A stretch of 64,000 nucleotides of DNA, from positions 248,001 through 312,000 of the forward strand of contig NZ_JAPDIA010000003.1 in assembly GCF_029525575.1 (NCBI RefSeq), read 5' to 3'. This document shows positions 19,543-28,015 of this stretch, one piece after another. A program made the position numbers and the translations under genes. The notes under the pieces are model-generated. The model saw nothing but the letters and a program-made list of their open reading frames with translations, had not been told where the DNA came from and did no database searches. How positions within the stretch are numbered: the stretch's first letter is position 1; every line of letters begins with the position of its first letter. The DNA is from Cohnella rhizosphaerae (GTDB lineage: Bacteria; Bacillota; Bacilli; Paenibacillales; Paenibacillaceae).

Positions 19543-20811
19543 ATGAATTCAATTGAAAAGCTGCTCGCCGACCTGGGCGTCGCGTCCGGCACGTCCGTCT
19601 ACCTGGCGAATGCCATCCTGATCGTCGGCATCGCGGCAGTCAGCTTGCTGGCGTACTATGTGACCAAGAAGATCGTGCTTCGCATTGCCGGCCATTACAT
19701 CCGGCGCAACCGGTTCAAGTGGGACGACTACATCCTGAAGCGCAAGGTATTCCAGCGACTGTGCCACATCGTGCCCGCCGTCATCATCTATTCCTTCTCG
19801 TACAGCTTCCCCGGCTATCATGGGCTCATCGCGCAGGGGGTGGCCGTCTATCTGACGATCGTGGCGATCGTCGTGCTCGACGCGCTGTTGAACGCGCTGA
19901 ACGACATTTATACGACCTACGAGGTGTCCAAGGTCCGTCCGATCAAGGGCTACATTCAGGTGTTCAAAATATTCATGTTCATCATCGGGGGCATTCTGGT
20001 CGTCTCCAGCCTGATCGGACAGAGCCCGCTCATTCTGCTCAGCGGGATCGGCGCGCTGTCGGCCGTCATGCTGCTGATCTTCAAGGATTCGCTGCTCGGC
20101 CTCGTCGCGGGCGTCCAGCTGACGTCCAACGATATGGTGCGGGTCGGCGACTGGATCGAGATGCCCAAGTACGGCGCGGACGGCGACGTGATCGACATCT
20201 CGCTGAACACCGTCAAGGTGCAGAACTGGGATAAGACGATCACGACGATTCCTTCTTACGCGCTCATCTCCGATTCGTTCAAGAACTGGCGGGGCATGCA
20301 GCACGCAGGCGGCCGCCGCATCAAGCGGTCGCTCTGCATCGACATGAACAGCGTCGGCTTCTGCACGCCCGACATGATCGAGCGGTTCGAGCGCATTCAA
20401 TATCTGGGCGAATACATCCGGGAGAAAAAAGCGGACATCGAGCTGTATAACCGGGAGCGGGAAATCGACCGCACCATGCCGGTAAACGGCAGGGCGATGA
20501 CGAACATCGGCGTCTTCCGCGCTTATATCGACCGGTATCTGGAGCGCCATCCACGGATTCATCAAGGCATGACGCGTCTTGTCCGCCAGCTCGATCCCGG
20601 CGCCAACGGCCTGCCGCTGGAGATCTATGCATTCACGGATACAACAGCATGGAGCGAATACGAAGGTATCCAATCCGACATCTTCGATCATCTGCTCGCG
20701 GTTGCGCCGGAGTTCGGGCTGGTCGTCTTCCAGAACCCCTCCGGCCACGATATGCGAAGCATGCTGAAGCCGGAGGCGGATCGCGAGAAGATTGCCTTGC
20801 GGGGGTATTGA
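19543..20811 (+). CDS. MscS family mechanosensitive ion channel
   Basis: 422 residues. N-terminal membrane segments (about residues 20-42, 75-95, 140-160) lead into the pore-lining helix with GIGALSAVMLLIFKDSLLG, then the beta domain (VRVGDWIEM, VKVQNWDKTITTIPSYALIS) and a cytosolic tail. Longer than E. coli MscS because of the C-terminal cage extension, similar to YbdG-type channels. Releases solutes on hypo-osmotic shock. GGGGAGGAAGG precedes the ATG. Monocistronic, closed by a strong terminator. Confidence 0.93.
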   Translation: MNSIEKLLADLGVASGTSVYLANAILIVGIAAVSLLAYYVTKKIVLRIAGHYIRRNRFKWDDYILKRKVFQRLCHIVPAVIIYSFSYSFPGYHGLIAQGVAVYLTIVAIVVLDALLNALNDIYTTYEVSKVRPIKGYIQVFKIFMFIIGGILVVSSLIGQSPLILLSGIGALSAVMLLIFKDSLLGLVAGVQLTSNDMVRVGDWIEMPKYGADGDVIDISLNTVKVQNWDKTITTIPSYALISDSFKNWRGMQHAGGRRIKRSLCIDMNSVGFCTPDMIERFERIQYLGEYIREKKADIELYNREREIDRTMPVNGRAMTNIGVFRAYIDRYLERHPRIHQGMTRLVRQLDPGANGLPLEIYAFTDTTAWSEYEGIQSDIFDHLLAVAPEFGLVVFQNPSGHDMRSMLKPEADREKIALRGY

Positions 20812-20841
20812 TCTAATCTTCCTGCGGTCCCGTTGCGGCAA

Positions 20842-20886
20842 AAAACCTCCGACACCGCGATCGATGCGGTGTTGGAGGTTTTTTTT
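20842..20886. terminator. Strong bidirectional terminator
   Basis: A 17-base arm (20842-20858) pairs with 20866-20882 with a single mismatch. A-rich and T-rich flanks serve both the MscS gene and the convergent MerR gene, whose stop codon it touches. Confidence 0.8.
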
Positions 20887-21245
20887 CAATAATTTTCCCC
20901 GCGATAGTACCGCTCCAGCTTCTCCTCCAGCCGAACGAGCTGCGCCTGCTTCTCCTCGATATCGTGCAGCAGCTTCGCCTTCTGCGCTTGAATCATATCG
21001 ATGCGCTCCGGCAGGGTGGAGGTGCCTTCCTTCACCTTGTCATAGTACGTCTTGATGTCCTCCACGCTCATCCCGGTCTCGCGAAGACACTTGATGAACA
21101 GCAGCCAGTTCCGGTCATGCTCCGTGTACAGACGGTTGTTCTGCTCGCTGCGGGCGGCCGGCTCCAATAGTCCTTTCCGCTCGTAAAAACGGATCGCTCC
21201 GATGTTGATCCCGACGCCCTTCGCGACTTCCCCGATCGTCAGCAT
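20886..21245 (-). CDS. MerR family transcriptional regulator
   Basis: 119 residues: an N-terminal winged HTH (MLTIGEVAKGVGINIGAIRF followed by YERKGLL), then a long dimerisation coiled coil (ERIDMIQAQKAKLLHDIEEK). No conserved metal-binding Cys pair is visible, so it is probably an organic-effector or redox type. Divergent from the SDR gene at 21350, with a palindromic operator between. Confidence 0.9.
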   Translation of the reverse strand: MLTIGEVAKGVGINIGAIRFYERKGLLEPAARSEQNNRLYTEHDRNWLLFIKCLRETGMSVEDIKTYYDKVKEGTSTLPERIDMIQAQKAKLLHDIEEKQAQLVRLEEKLERYYRGENY

Positions 21246-21274
21246 ATGTGCCCTCGCTTTTTTTAAAATGGTGG

Positions 21275-21305
21275 TTGACCTACACTAAGTGTAGCATAGT
21301 AACTT
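21275..21305 (+). promoter_or_regulatory. MerR-type promoter with central palindrome
   Basis: TTGACC (21275-21280) is a good -35 box. CTACACT-A-AGTGTAG (21280-21294) is a perfect palindrome placed just downstream of it, where MerR proteins bind in the elongated spacer. A -10-like TAACTT follows 19 bp after the -35, the usual MerR spacing. Confidence 0.65.
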
Positions 21306-21349
21306 ATCAATCATGAAAGGCAATCAACCTTAAGGAAAGAGGGATTTGC

Positions 21350-22062
21350 ATGAAAAAGACCGCATTCGTCACGGGGGGCTAACAAAGGAATCGGATTCGA
21401 GATCGCGAAGCAGCTGGGGGGAGGCTGGTTGGAAAGTTCTTCTTGGCGCGCGCAACACCCAACTGGGCGAAGCCGCAGTCGCACAGCTGGCGTCCAAGGG
21501 GCTGGACGTTAAATTCGTGGCGATCGACATAACTGACTTGAAGTCCATCGAACAGGCCGCCGACACGATCAACAAGAACCATCGGGAGCTCACGCTGCTG
21601 ATCAATAATGCAGGCATGCCGGGCGCGTTCTCCCGCTCGTTTACCGATACCAACGAGGAAGACCTGCGCAACGCTTTCGAGGTCAACTTCTTCGGCACCT
21701 TCCGCCTGAACCAGCGCCTGTTCCCTTTGATCAAGGCAAACGAAGGCACCGTCGTCAACGTCTCGACCGACATGGCGTCCCTCGACCATATGCAAAATGC
21801 CGCATTCACTTTGAACGCGTTCGACTACAACGCCTCCAAAACGGCCAACAACGCCATGACGCTGTCGATGGCTTATGAGGTTCGTGACAGTGGCGCGCAG
21901 GTATTCGCGGTGACGCCTGGATTCACGACCACGGATCTCAACGGCAATGCCGCGGGCGGGAAATCGAAGGAAGCCGCGGCTGCGATTATTGTCGGGTATG
22001 CGACGGACGGGCAGCGTCATAACGGCGAGTTTTTGGATGAGAAGGGCGTATTTGCTTGGTGA
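21350..22062 (+). CDS. Short-chain dehydrogenase/reductase (two frameshifts)
   Basis: About 236 residues after dropping one G from each of two G6 runs (21373-21378, 21416-21421). The corrected start reads MKKTAFVTGANKGIGFEIAK, with the glycine motif, later NNAG and a YNASK catalytic Tyr-Lys. Carbonyl-reductase-like SDR. ATG 21350 has AAGGAAAGAGGG upstream. Under the divergent MerR regulator. Confidence 0.87.
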
Positions 22063-22080
22063 TCGTATGAAAGCATGAAC

Positions 22081-22114
22081 AAAACGCTTGTCCTGCACGC
22101 AGGCAAGCGTTTTT
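22081..22114 (+). terminator. Terminator of the SDR gene
   Basis: AAAACGCTTG (22081-22090) pairs perfectly with CAAGCGTTTT (22104-22113), with a T-rich end. Confidence 0.75.
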
Positions 22115-22320
22115 GCGTTAAACAAACAACACCATGTTTCTGCGAGTCATGATGTCGGCCATTTATTTATATGCTCCGTTGCTTCCGAATGGGCTGGTCG
22201 TCCTCGGACGATGGATCTTTGAGCTCGCTTTTTAATTTATGCAGGGAGGAGAAAATGGTATACTGATCCAGTACGACTCGCCTAGTCGGGGTAGTCCGCC
22301 TCCAGATCGGAGGTGAGGCT

Positions 22321-22401
22321 ATGACATTTTCTTTTCAGGAAGTAATGATGCTTGGTATGTTCATCCTGGCGTTGCTTACTTACCTGAACAAAAGAAAATG
22401 A
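22321..22401 (+). CDS. Small hydrophobic holin-like toxin (type I TA, Hol_Tox/TxpA-like)
   Basis: A 26-residue ORF starting MTFSFQEVMMLGMFILALLT and ending in a basic NKRK tail: a short polar start, one membrane helix, charged tail. This matches the 'putative holin-like toxin' pattern of type I toxin-antitoxin loci in Bacilli. A strong ribosome-binding site (GGAGGTGAGG) lies inside a dyad (CCTCC...GGAGG at about 22300-22312) that could hide it in folded mRNA. The stop codon is embedded in a long terminator. The antitoxin would be an antisense RNA from the facing strand downstream. Confidence 0.7.
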   Translation: MTFSFQEVMMLGMFILALLTYLNKRK

Positions 22402-22439
22402 CCCGCCCTAGGTTGCTGCCACGGGGTAACGGGTCATTT
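22396..22439. terminator. Terminator shared by toxin mRNA and putative antitoxin RNA
   Basis: AAATGACCCG (22396-22405) pairs perfectly with CGGGTCATTT (22430-22439). The arrangement is symmetrical, so it can end transcription from both sides. Confidence 0.65.
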
Positions 22440-22545
22440 CTTCGGTCGATCGACTGGAGGCACCCCGCCGAAGCAGTTGTGCAGGAAGTCAGTGCAGGCG
22501 GCACGGGCTTCTTATTTTTATCTTATACTTATTATACACGTATTA
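22396..22545 (-). ncRNA. Candidate antisense antitoxin RNA for the holin-like toxin
   Basis: On the minus strand two perfect TATAAT boxes lie at about 22541-22552 and 22528-22536. Transcription from them would run leftwards through about 120 nt of gene-free sequence and overlap the toxin 3' end and its terminator. This is the TxpA/RatA layout. Promoter and ends are inferred. Confidence 0.4.
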
Positions 22546-22630
22546 TACGGTTATGCCACCTGTAATTGGCAGTGATGTTGTAATCACGCGCAATGCAACC
22601 TTCTGCAGTTTATAATTGGAGGGAAGGAAA

Positions 22631-23030
22631 TTGAAAAGATTTAAAAGGAGTTTTTTTTATCTTTGCCGTAGTAGTCGCATTGATGTCGTTGTCGTCCGTT
22701 TCAGCCGTTGCTGATTCTCCATACACTGACATCTTAACTGTTAATAAAGCGAATCTGAATAACGGTGGAACTTCTTGGTCCCAGCCATCTGGATACGATT
22801 ATGCCCAAGTATATATTTCCAATTCGCAATCCCAAACGCTAAAAGTCTACCTATCATACGATTTAAATGGCAGCAAACAACAGATCTATAATGGAACCGT
22901 TCGATCAAATAGCACTTTGACTATTAATGTTACTCACGCAAGTGGACACGTTTTTTATGTAGATTATAATACAGCTAATGGTAACGTGAGTGGGGAAATT
23001 AGCGTTCGAGCATCTGACGAAACGCTTTAA
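22631..23030 (+). CDS. Small secreted protein of unknown function (frameshifted at 22651-22658)
   Basis: About 132 residues after dropping one T from a T8 run. The corrected N-terminus starts LKRFKRSFFIFAVVVALMSL and runs to an SAVADS cleavage region, a clear signal peptide. The mature part is a small Ser/Thr/Asn-rich beta protein with repeats of polar strands, without cysteines. TTG start with GGAGGGAAGG upstream. I do not recognise the family. Base composition is more AT-rich than the neighbours. Confidence 0.65.
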
Positions 23031-23258
23031 TTCAGTTTCCAAAAGCAACTCAACGCTCGTTATAAGTAATAGTTTGAACGAGGCCTGTGGATTTGCACTT
23101 TCCATCATGGAGTGTGCGTATCCACAGGCCGTTACTGTTTTTGGTACGCTGAGCTAGAATTCAATTCTTTCAGGAACCTTTTAGGCTCATTTAAGCTCAG
23201 ATTTAGGTTGGAGGTCCATGATAGAGTCATAGGAAGCAAGCATGGGAGGATGACTCGA

Positions 23259-24408
23259 ATGAATGAGCATAATGAGCACAATGAGCAAAACGAGCAAAGC
23301 CATGAAATAAATAACCATCGCGAGCCTGTGTCGGTCTATCGTTACGAATCCGCTAACCGAGTCGAATCGCTGCGTACGCGCTACGAGGAAGAGCTGAATG
23401 CGGCCGAGCAAACGACTGCGTCGGACAATGGGAGCGGCGGAAACGGTCGCGGCGATCGCGGTCACGGGCGCGAGAATCGCCAAAAGGGCGGCTCGCCCAA
23501 GTCGCTCCTCGCTTCGTTCCTGATCGGCGCCCTGTTCGTGGGCGGCATGAGCGTCATGTCGGACCGGATGAACCTGTTCAGCGGTGGAACGCCCGCCGCG
23601 GTCGAGTCGGCAGCGGCCGGCAACGCGTATTCGGACGCGGCGGGACTTACGACGGCGTCGGTGTCCGCTTCCTCGAACGTAGACGAGAAGATCTCCGCCG
23701 TGTTCGCCCAAGCGAACCCTGCCGTCGTGGAGATTGCGAACTACGGCGTCGAAAGCCAATCGTCGGCGAATAGCCTGTTCGGGGGGCGCGGCGGATGGGC
23801 GAACCCGCGCGGACAGTCGATGCCGTCGCAGCAGAGCGGCGAGCCGGAGCTGATGGGTACGGGCACCGGCTTCTTTTTTTAACGAAGACGGCTACATCTT
23901 GACCAATGAACACGTCATTGCGGACGCGACCGCGCTAAAGGTGACCGTCCCCGGCTACGACGAGCCTCTCACGGCAACGGTCGTCAATTCGAACGCGCAG
24001 CTCGATCTGGCCGTGCTTAAAGTCGAGAGCCCGGACGGCAAGAAGTTCCCGGCGCTGAAGATCGGCGATTCGGACCAGGCCAGCATCGGAGACTGGGTGA
24101 TCGCGATCGGCAACCCTTACGGTCTGGACCACACGATGACCGTCGGCGTGCTCAGCGCCAAGGAACGCCCGATTACGATCGCCGAAGAAGACGGTACCGC
24201 GCATCAATACGAGCATCTGCTGCAGACGGACGCTTCGATCAATCCCGGCAACTCCGGCGGACCGCTGCTCAACGATAAGGGGGAAGTGATCGGCGTGAAT
24301 ACGGCCGTGAACGCAGAGGCGCAAGGCATCGGCTTTGCCATTCCGGCCTCGGTTATCCAGAGTGCGTTGACCGAACTGATGGCGGGAACGTCGGTGACGA
24401 GCCTCTAA
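23259..24408 (+). CDS. HtrA/DegP-like membrane-anchored serine protease without PDZ domain (frameshifted)
   Basis: About 382 residues after dropping one T at 23874-23880. Order: polar Asn/His/Glu-rich N-terminus, one membrane anchor (SLLASFLIGALFVGGMSVMS), a low-complexity linker, then a trypsin-like domain with His in LTNEHVI, Asp in AQLDLAVLKV and Ser in NPGNSGGPLL. The product ends shortly after the protease domain (SALTELMAGTSVTSL), where Bacillus HtrA proteins continue into a PDZ domain. Start chosen because GGGAGG lies 9 bp upstream of ATG 23259. Degrades or refolds damaged secreted proteins. Confidence 0.85.
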
Positions 24409-24438
24409 CGGGGGATGGGTAAGGTGTGCAGTATAAAT

Positions 24439-24487
24439 AAGGGGCGGGGTCCGTTCACGATAAGTGAGCGCCCGCCCTTAGTTTTTT
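24439..24487 (+). terminator. Terminator of the protease gene
   Basis: AAGGGGCGGG (24439-24448) pairs with CCCGCCCTT (24471-24479) with one bulge, followed by six T. Confidence 0.65.
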
Positions 24488-24523
24488 AAAATACAGTTTC
24501 GGCCATCGCTTATATCGCCCGTC

Positions 24524-25403
24524 TTAAGAAGGCATCTTTCCGCCCACCGCCTCATAAGCATCCAGCACATGTCTGAGGGCGGTTTTTTTCATTAGCCGTA
24601 ACGACACGGTCTATATAAGTTCGTTTCCCTTCATGACGTACAATGGTTTTGGAGGAGGAGATGATATCTTCAATCATTGCAAATTCGTCCGGCATTAAAA
24701 GATTATCGTAATACTCCCAAGTAACGGTGCCTTTATAATCTTGAACGACAGCTTTATCTCCAAATGTTATCTTGTACGTGTTCTTGTCAGTCTTTATAAT
24801 AAATCTCTTAATAAATATCCATTTATCCCCCCGTATATTGAATTCGGATATGCGGATAAGGAATATATCCGTCAGCAGACTTCGAGAAATAAATATAGAA
24901 TGCATTTTGATTGACGTACTTTACGGTAGTTTTGTCATAAAAAAAAGGAAACCTCGCCGACCTCATCGTACTCTTTCCTCATTTTGGACGTCGCTTCTGC
25001 CAATCGCTTGTTATTTGCTTTGGCTTTGGCGAGTTCTTGTTGCTTGGCTTTCTCTTCGGTTGCTTGTAACGCCGCGGATAACTTGGCCACGAGTCCGACC
25101 AACTCTGTGTACTCCGCTGACTCCGGCGCTTTTGTTTTTAACGTCTCCGTCGTTTTTTTCAACGAAGCGAGATCCTTTTTTTTTGAAAAAATGCCTTGCC
25201 CTCGGCCAGCAGCTTCGCAGGGCTATTCTTTTTGATCGTCTAACTCAGCCTTGAGCGCTGCATTTTCCTTTTTTAAGTTTGGATACCTCGCTGGTTAACG
25301 CTTCGACCGCCCCTGCGTTTGAGGAGGAATTTTGCCCGCTGTTCGAACAGGCGCTCAGAATGAGGGTGGATGCTATGACAGAAATAAGAATGCGTTTTTT
25401 CAA
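24524..25403 (-). CDS. Lipoprotein with coiled coil, unknown function (about seven homopolymer frameshifts)
   Basis: Read across errors at about 25269, 25229, 25186, 25176, 24939, 24827 and 24583, this gives one product of about 290 residues. It has a lipoprotein signal with LSAC lipobox (KKRILISVIASTLILSAC), a coiled coil (EALTSEVSKLKKENAALKAE), a helical repeat-like region and a C-terminal beta domain. The TTG start overlaps the stop of the RDD gene (TTGA). Summing the corrections restores the frame exactly, which supports one gene rather than several. Exported and lipid-anchored; role unknown. AT-rich. Confidence 0.6.
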
Positions 25404-26249
25404 TTGGTCTCCCCCCGATGTCTTGATAACCACGCTGCCTGCGATATAATCATGCAACGCTTTCTTCCTGCGATTAAACAAAACAACCAAGTCCGATGCT
25501 ATCGTTACGACTCCTATGAGGTCGGCGATGACGTCAAATGGCGCATTTATAGGTTTGAAGTTCGAGCTGCTAAATGCAAAAATCATGATTACCGCATATA
25601 AAATATAAAATATGCTCCTGAGTAGCGATTTATAAAACGATAGTTTATTCCCTGAATGATCTACGACCTTGGCCTTCAAGATTAACTTTCCGGGGGTTCC
25701 CCCAAAGATTGAAATTGTCAGGACGTAATATGCGGATGTAACGATCCACATCAGGATAAACGGTAGGATAGAGTTCATTTGAAGGGATTCATGAACCGCA
25801 AAACGGTACAAGAGACCAATCGGAATGAAGATGATTGCAAAATCGATTATTCTCATTAATACGCGTTTCCAAAAGCCGAAGTAAATAAAATCAACTTCCT
25901 GGCTTCTTTCCATAAGTCGTTCCTCGCTTAACGTCGGCATCTTGTTCTTTTGAATTGCTTTTATTTTTTGTCCATTCAAGTAAATGTCTAGGAATGTCCA
26001 GTAAACAGACAATTGATTGGAGCCAGGATCGAACTCAAAATCCATCCAACCGTCTGCAACGAACTCATTGTTTTCATCATAAATACTGATTCCTGAATAT
26101 CTATCTAAAGAACCGTCTAGAAAATGTAACGACTTTCCTTCTATACAACTGTCGGACCAGTCAAAATACAATTTATTCTCAAACTTATGGTGAAAAAGCA
26201 ATTCCTTCAACAGCTGACGCTCTACTTCACTTCGAAGTTGTGGGCCCAT
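25400..26249 (-). CDS. RDD family membrane protein with N-terminal soluble domain
   Basis: About 282 residues after dropping one C at 25411-25416, which changes the end to KTSGETN and a stop overlapping the next gene's start. An N-terminal polar domain (residues 1-125) precedes an RDD domain with FWKRVLMRIIDFAIIFIPIG (Arg and Asp of the motif) and three to four membrane helices, with GGTPGKLILKAKVVD. RDD proteins are small transporter-like or membrane-maturation proteins of uncertain role. Coupled to the downstream lipoprotein gene. Confidence 0.75.
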
Positions 26250-26293
26250 TGTAATAGACAGGCCAAGATCATTATAATTAGGTTTGATTGATT

Positions 26294-26306
26294 CCCCCCC
26301 CCCCCC
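26294..26306. repeat. Homopolymer of 13 C (G on the coding strand)
   Basis: An uninterrupted C13 run lies in the gap between the hypothetical gene ending at 26318 and the RDD gene starting at 26249, about 45 bp upstream of the RDD start. It is the longest homopolymer I noticed in the window. Confidence 0.85.
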
Positions 26307-26317
26307 TCCCTTTGAGA

Positions 26318-26836
26318 TTATCCTACGTGGATCAAACCTCTCTCTTCCAACTCATCGTCACTGCTTAAATAGTCTGCCGATAGCCATTCATAGTGAACCA
26401 ATCCGATTTTTTCAGCTAATTGATAGGCCGGCGAATGTTCATAATCGAACGCATCCATTTCAAAAATCTCTTCTAAATCACTCGCTTCATGGCCGCGAGA
26501 CGAGATCATTTCTATAATCACATCTAAGTTGTAAACATTTTTTTCGATATGGAGCTCATCCGTCCAATCGCAGGTATATTCAAAAACGACGCGATCCTTT
26601 TCAAACACTCTAAACTCCCATCCATGATCCTCTGCGTAAACATAATGAACGAGCAGTCCGGGATTACATTGAAGGACGGATTCGCTGATATCAAAAACCT
26701 GTCCTTTTATGAGGAAAGTAACCCATCCATTCGTTTCGTTAAATACAAATCCCTGATGGCCAGCGTCCTTAATGAGCTTTATCGCTTGTTCCCTGTCCTT
26801 AGCTTTTAAATGATAGCTTGCACTAAACTCACTCAT
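26318..26836 (-). CDS. Hypothetical protein, immunity-protein-like
   Basis: 172 residues, acidic, soluble, no signal peptide. It has an N-terminal alpha/beta region (KDREQAIKLIKDAGHQGFVF) and an Asp/Glu-rich C-terminus (ending SSDDELEERGLIHVG). ATG 26836 follows GAGGTG. I do not recognise a family. Size, acidity and position beside an SMI1-like gene resemble orphan immunity genes of toxin systems, but no toxin is encoded nearby. Intact frame. Confidence 0.55.
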   Translation of the reverse strand: MSEFSASYHLKAKDREQAIKLIKDAGHQGFVFNETNGWVTFLIKGQVFDISESVLQCNPGLLVHYVYAEDHGWEFRVFEKDRVVFEYTCDWTDELHIEKNVYNLDVIIEMISSRGHEASDLEEIFEMDAFDYEHSPAYQLAEKIGLVHYEWLSADYLSSDDELEERGLIHVG

Positions 26837-27020
26837 CTGGAGCACCTCATCATATTATATGTACTGGATTTCATGTAAAGCAGCAGGAAGTCCTTCATCT
26901 TGGTCATTGTGATCCGATTTCCAACCAAGTAGATGGATAATATAAAATGAATAAATGAGAAAAAATGAAATCATGCCCTCACACTGGTTTAGAAATAATC
27001 ATTCGCATCGCTTTCTTGAA

Positions 27021-27080
27021 ATCCATCTGGCGGACAAAGGCGCCGTAGGATCCGATGCGTGAATAAATTGTTCTCAGAAC
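27021..27080 (-). repeat. Cassette element C: degraded copy of the structured repeat
   Basis: The 5' half of the element found at 29824-29987 and 27799-27962 (minus-strand reading: AAC-AAT-TATTCACGC, CCTACGG, GTCCGCCAGATGGAT), after which similarity stops. Its outer box reads TTCTGAGAAC, complementary at 9 of 10 positions to the first bases of the SMI1 cassette (GTTATCAGAA at 27805 downwards). Confidence 0.6.
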
Positions 27081-27105
27081 GTTAGTTGCCTTTTCTGAAA
27101 AACCC

Positions 27106-27774
27106 CTATGGTAACTGTACTTTTAAATATTTTCTCCACTGAATGGCATTCTTACCATCTGGTAAGATTCCCATTGAAGAATCATTCATGAAAGGCATCA
27201 GTTGCCAATCCTCACAACCTACACAACCTATTCTTGTCCATCTATTCATAAAATCTATAAAATTATTTCCCAAAATATAACCATGGCCTTCTCCTCCATC
27301 ATGGGATAAATAAATGACTGGCGGATCAATTGGAATAGATAAATCGAAAGCTAGATAATCGCCATTACCTACTTCCATTAACCCTAATTTATTGTGCCAA
27401 ATACGATCATAGTCATCTTCAAAATTCGAAAAGACTTCTAATTCCCAGCCTTTTCTGTCCTGTTCAATATTAATGATATCCTTCAAACTCCAGCTAAAGT
27501 TGCCCGCAAATATTCCCTTTAGCTCTGTTGGAAGAGGTACCTCTAGATCTTCATCATCTGGTAATGACCAATTCATCTCAAAACCACTTGAAAACTCAAG
27601 CACAGTTTTAGTAAAAGATATAGGCAGTTTTATACCCAGTGTCTCCTCAACTTCTTGGATCGACTCGATTTTTGAAGGTGCTTTGATGTGGTAACCATCG
27701 ACTTCTCCACCAATTTGTTGAATTGATTGGAGAAATGTTTTTATATTGTCTTCCCATGATTTCCACGAACTCAT
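27106..27774 (-). CDS. SMI1/KNR4 family protein (SUKH-type)
   Basis: 222 residues. The SUKH-type pattern is visible as KIESIQEVEETLGIKLPISF, FAGNFSWSLKD, and GDYLAFDLSIPIDPPVIYL near the C-terminus. Members bind and neutralise nuclease or other polymorphic toxins, or act as adaptor proteins. ATG 27774 is preceded by AGGAAG at 8 bp; the open frame continues upstream only because the structured repeat is open. No toxin partner in the window, so this is an orphan carried on a cassette-like unit. Confidence 0.8.
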   Translation of the reverse strand: MSSWKSWEDNIKTFLQSIQQIGGEVDGYHIKAPSKIESIQEVEETLGIKLPISFTKTVLEFSSGFEMNWSLPDDEDLEVPLPTELKGIFAGNFSWSLKDIINIEQDRKGWELEVFSNFEDDYDRIWHNKLGLMEVGNGDYLAFDLSIPIDPPVIYLSHDGGEGHGYILGNNFIDFMNRWTRIGCVGCEDWQLMPFMNDSSMGILPDGKNAIQWRKYLKVQLP

Positions 27775-27798
27775 AATAATCTTCCTTTCAACGATTTC

Positions 27799-27962
27799 TG
27801 ATAACGTTATTGTATTTACGACGCAAAGAGGCTTAAGGCAACTAAGCTGCTGAGTCCGACTGGACTCAGCCTCGCAGGTGTGTCCGCCTGAGCCCGCTTT
27901 CCCGAATTGCATCTGGCGGACCGAGGATCCGTAGGCTCCAAAGCGTGAATACATTGTTAGGC
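27799..27962 (-). repeat. Cassette element B: 164-nt structured attC-like repeat
   Basis: Same length as element A and clearly homologous. On the minus strand it starts with GCCTAAC (27962-27956), matching the integron R'' consensus RYYYAAC, and ends with GTTATCA (27805-27799), in the place of R' but not matching GTTRRRY. Inside are GTCCGCC/GGCGGAC and GAGGCT...AGCCTC stems around a GAGTCC-rich hairpin. It lies between the OLD-nuclease gene and the SMI1 gene. Confidence 0.65.
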
Positions 27963-28015
27963 GAAGTTAGTTGACAAACTTGAATAACAATCAAAAATCT
28001 TAATCTGAATGGATT

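Noticed and set aside
21373..21378. Programmed frameshifting at G or A/T runs
   Set aside because: The breaks occur in dozens of unrelated genes, almost always as one extra base, without a conserved slippery heptamer or stimulatory structure.
27775..27954. Upstream extension of the SMI1-like frame, beginning MYSRFGAYGSSVRQM
   Set aside because: This reading, and the similar MYSRVGAYGPSVRQM at 29782-30018, comes from translating the 164-nt repeat. The real starts have ribosome-binding sites downstream of it.
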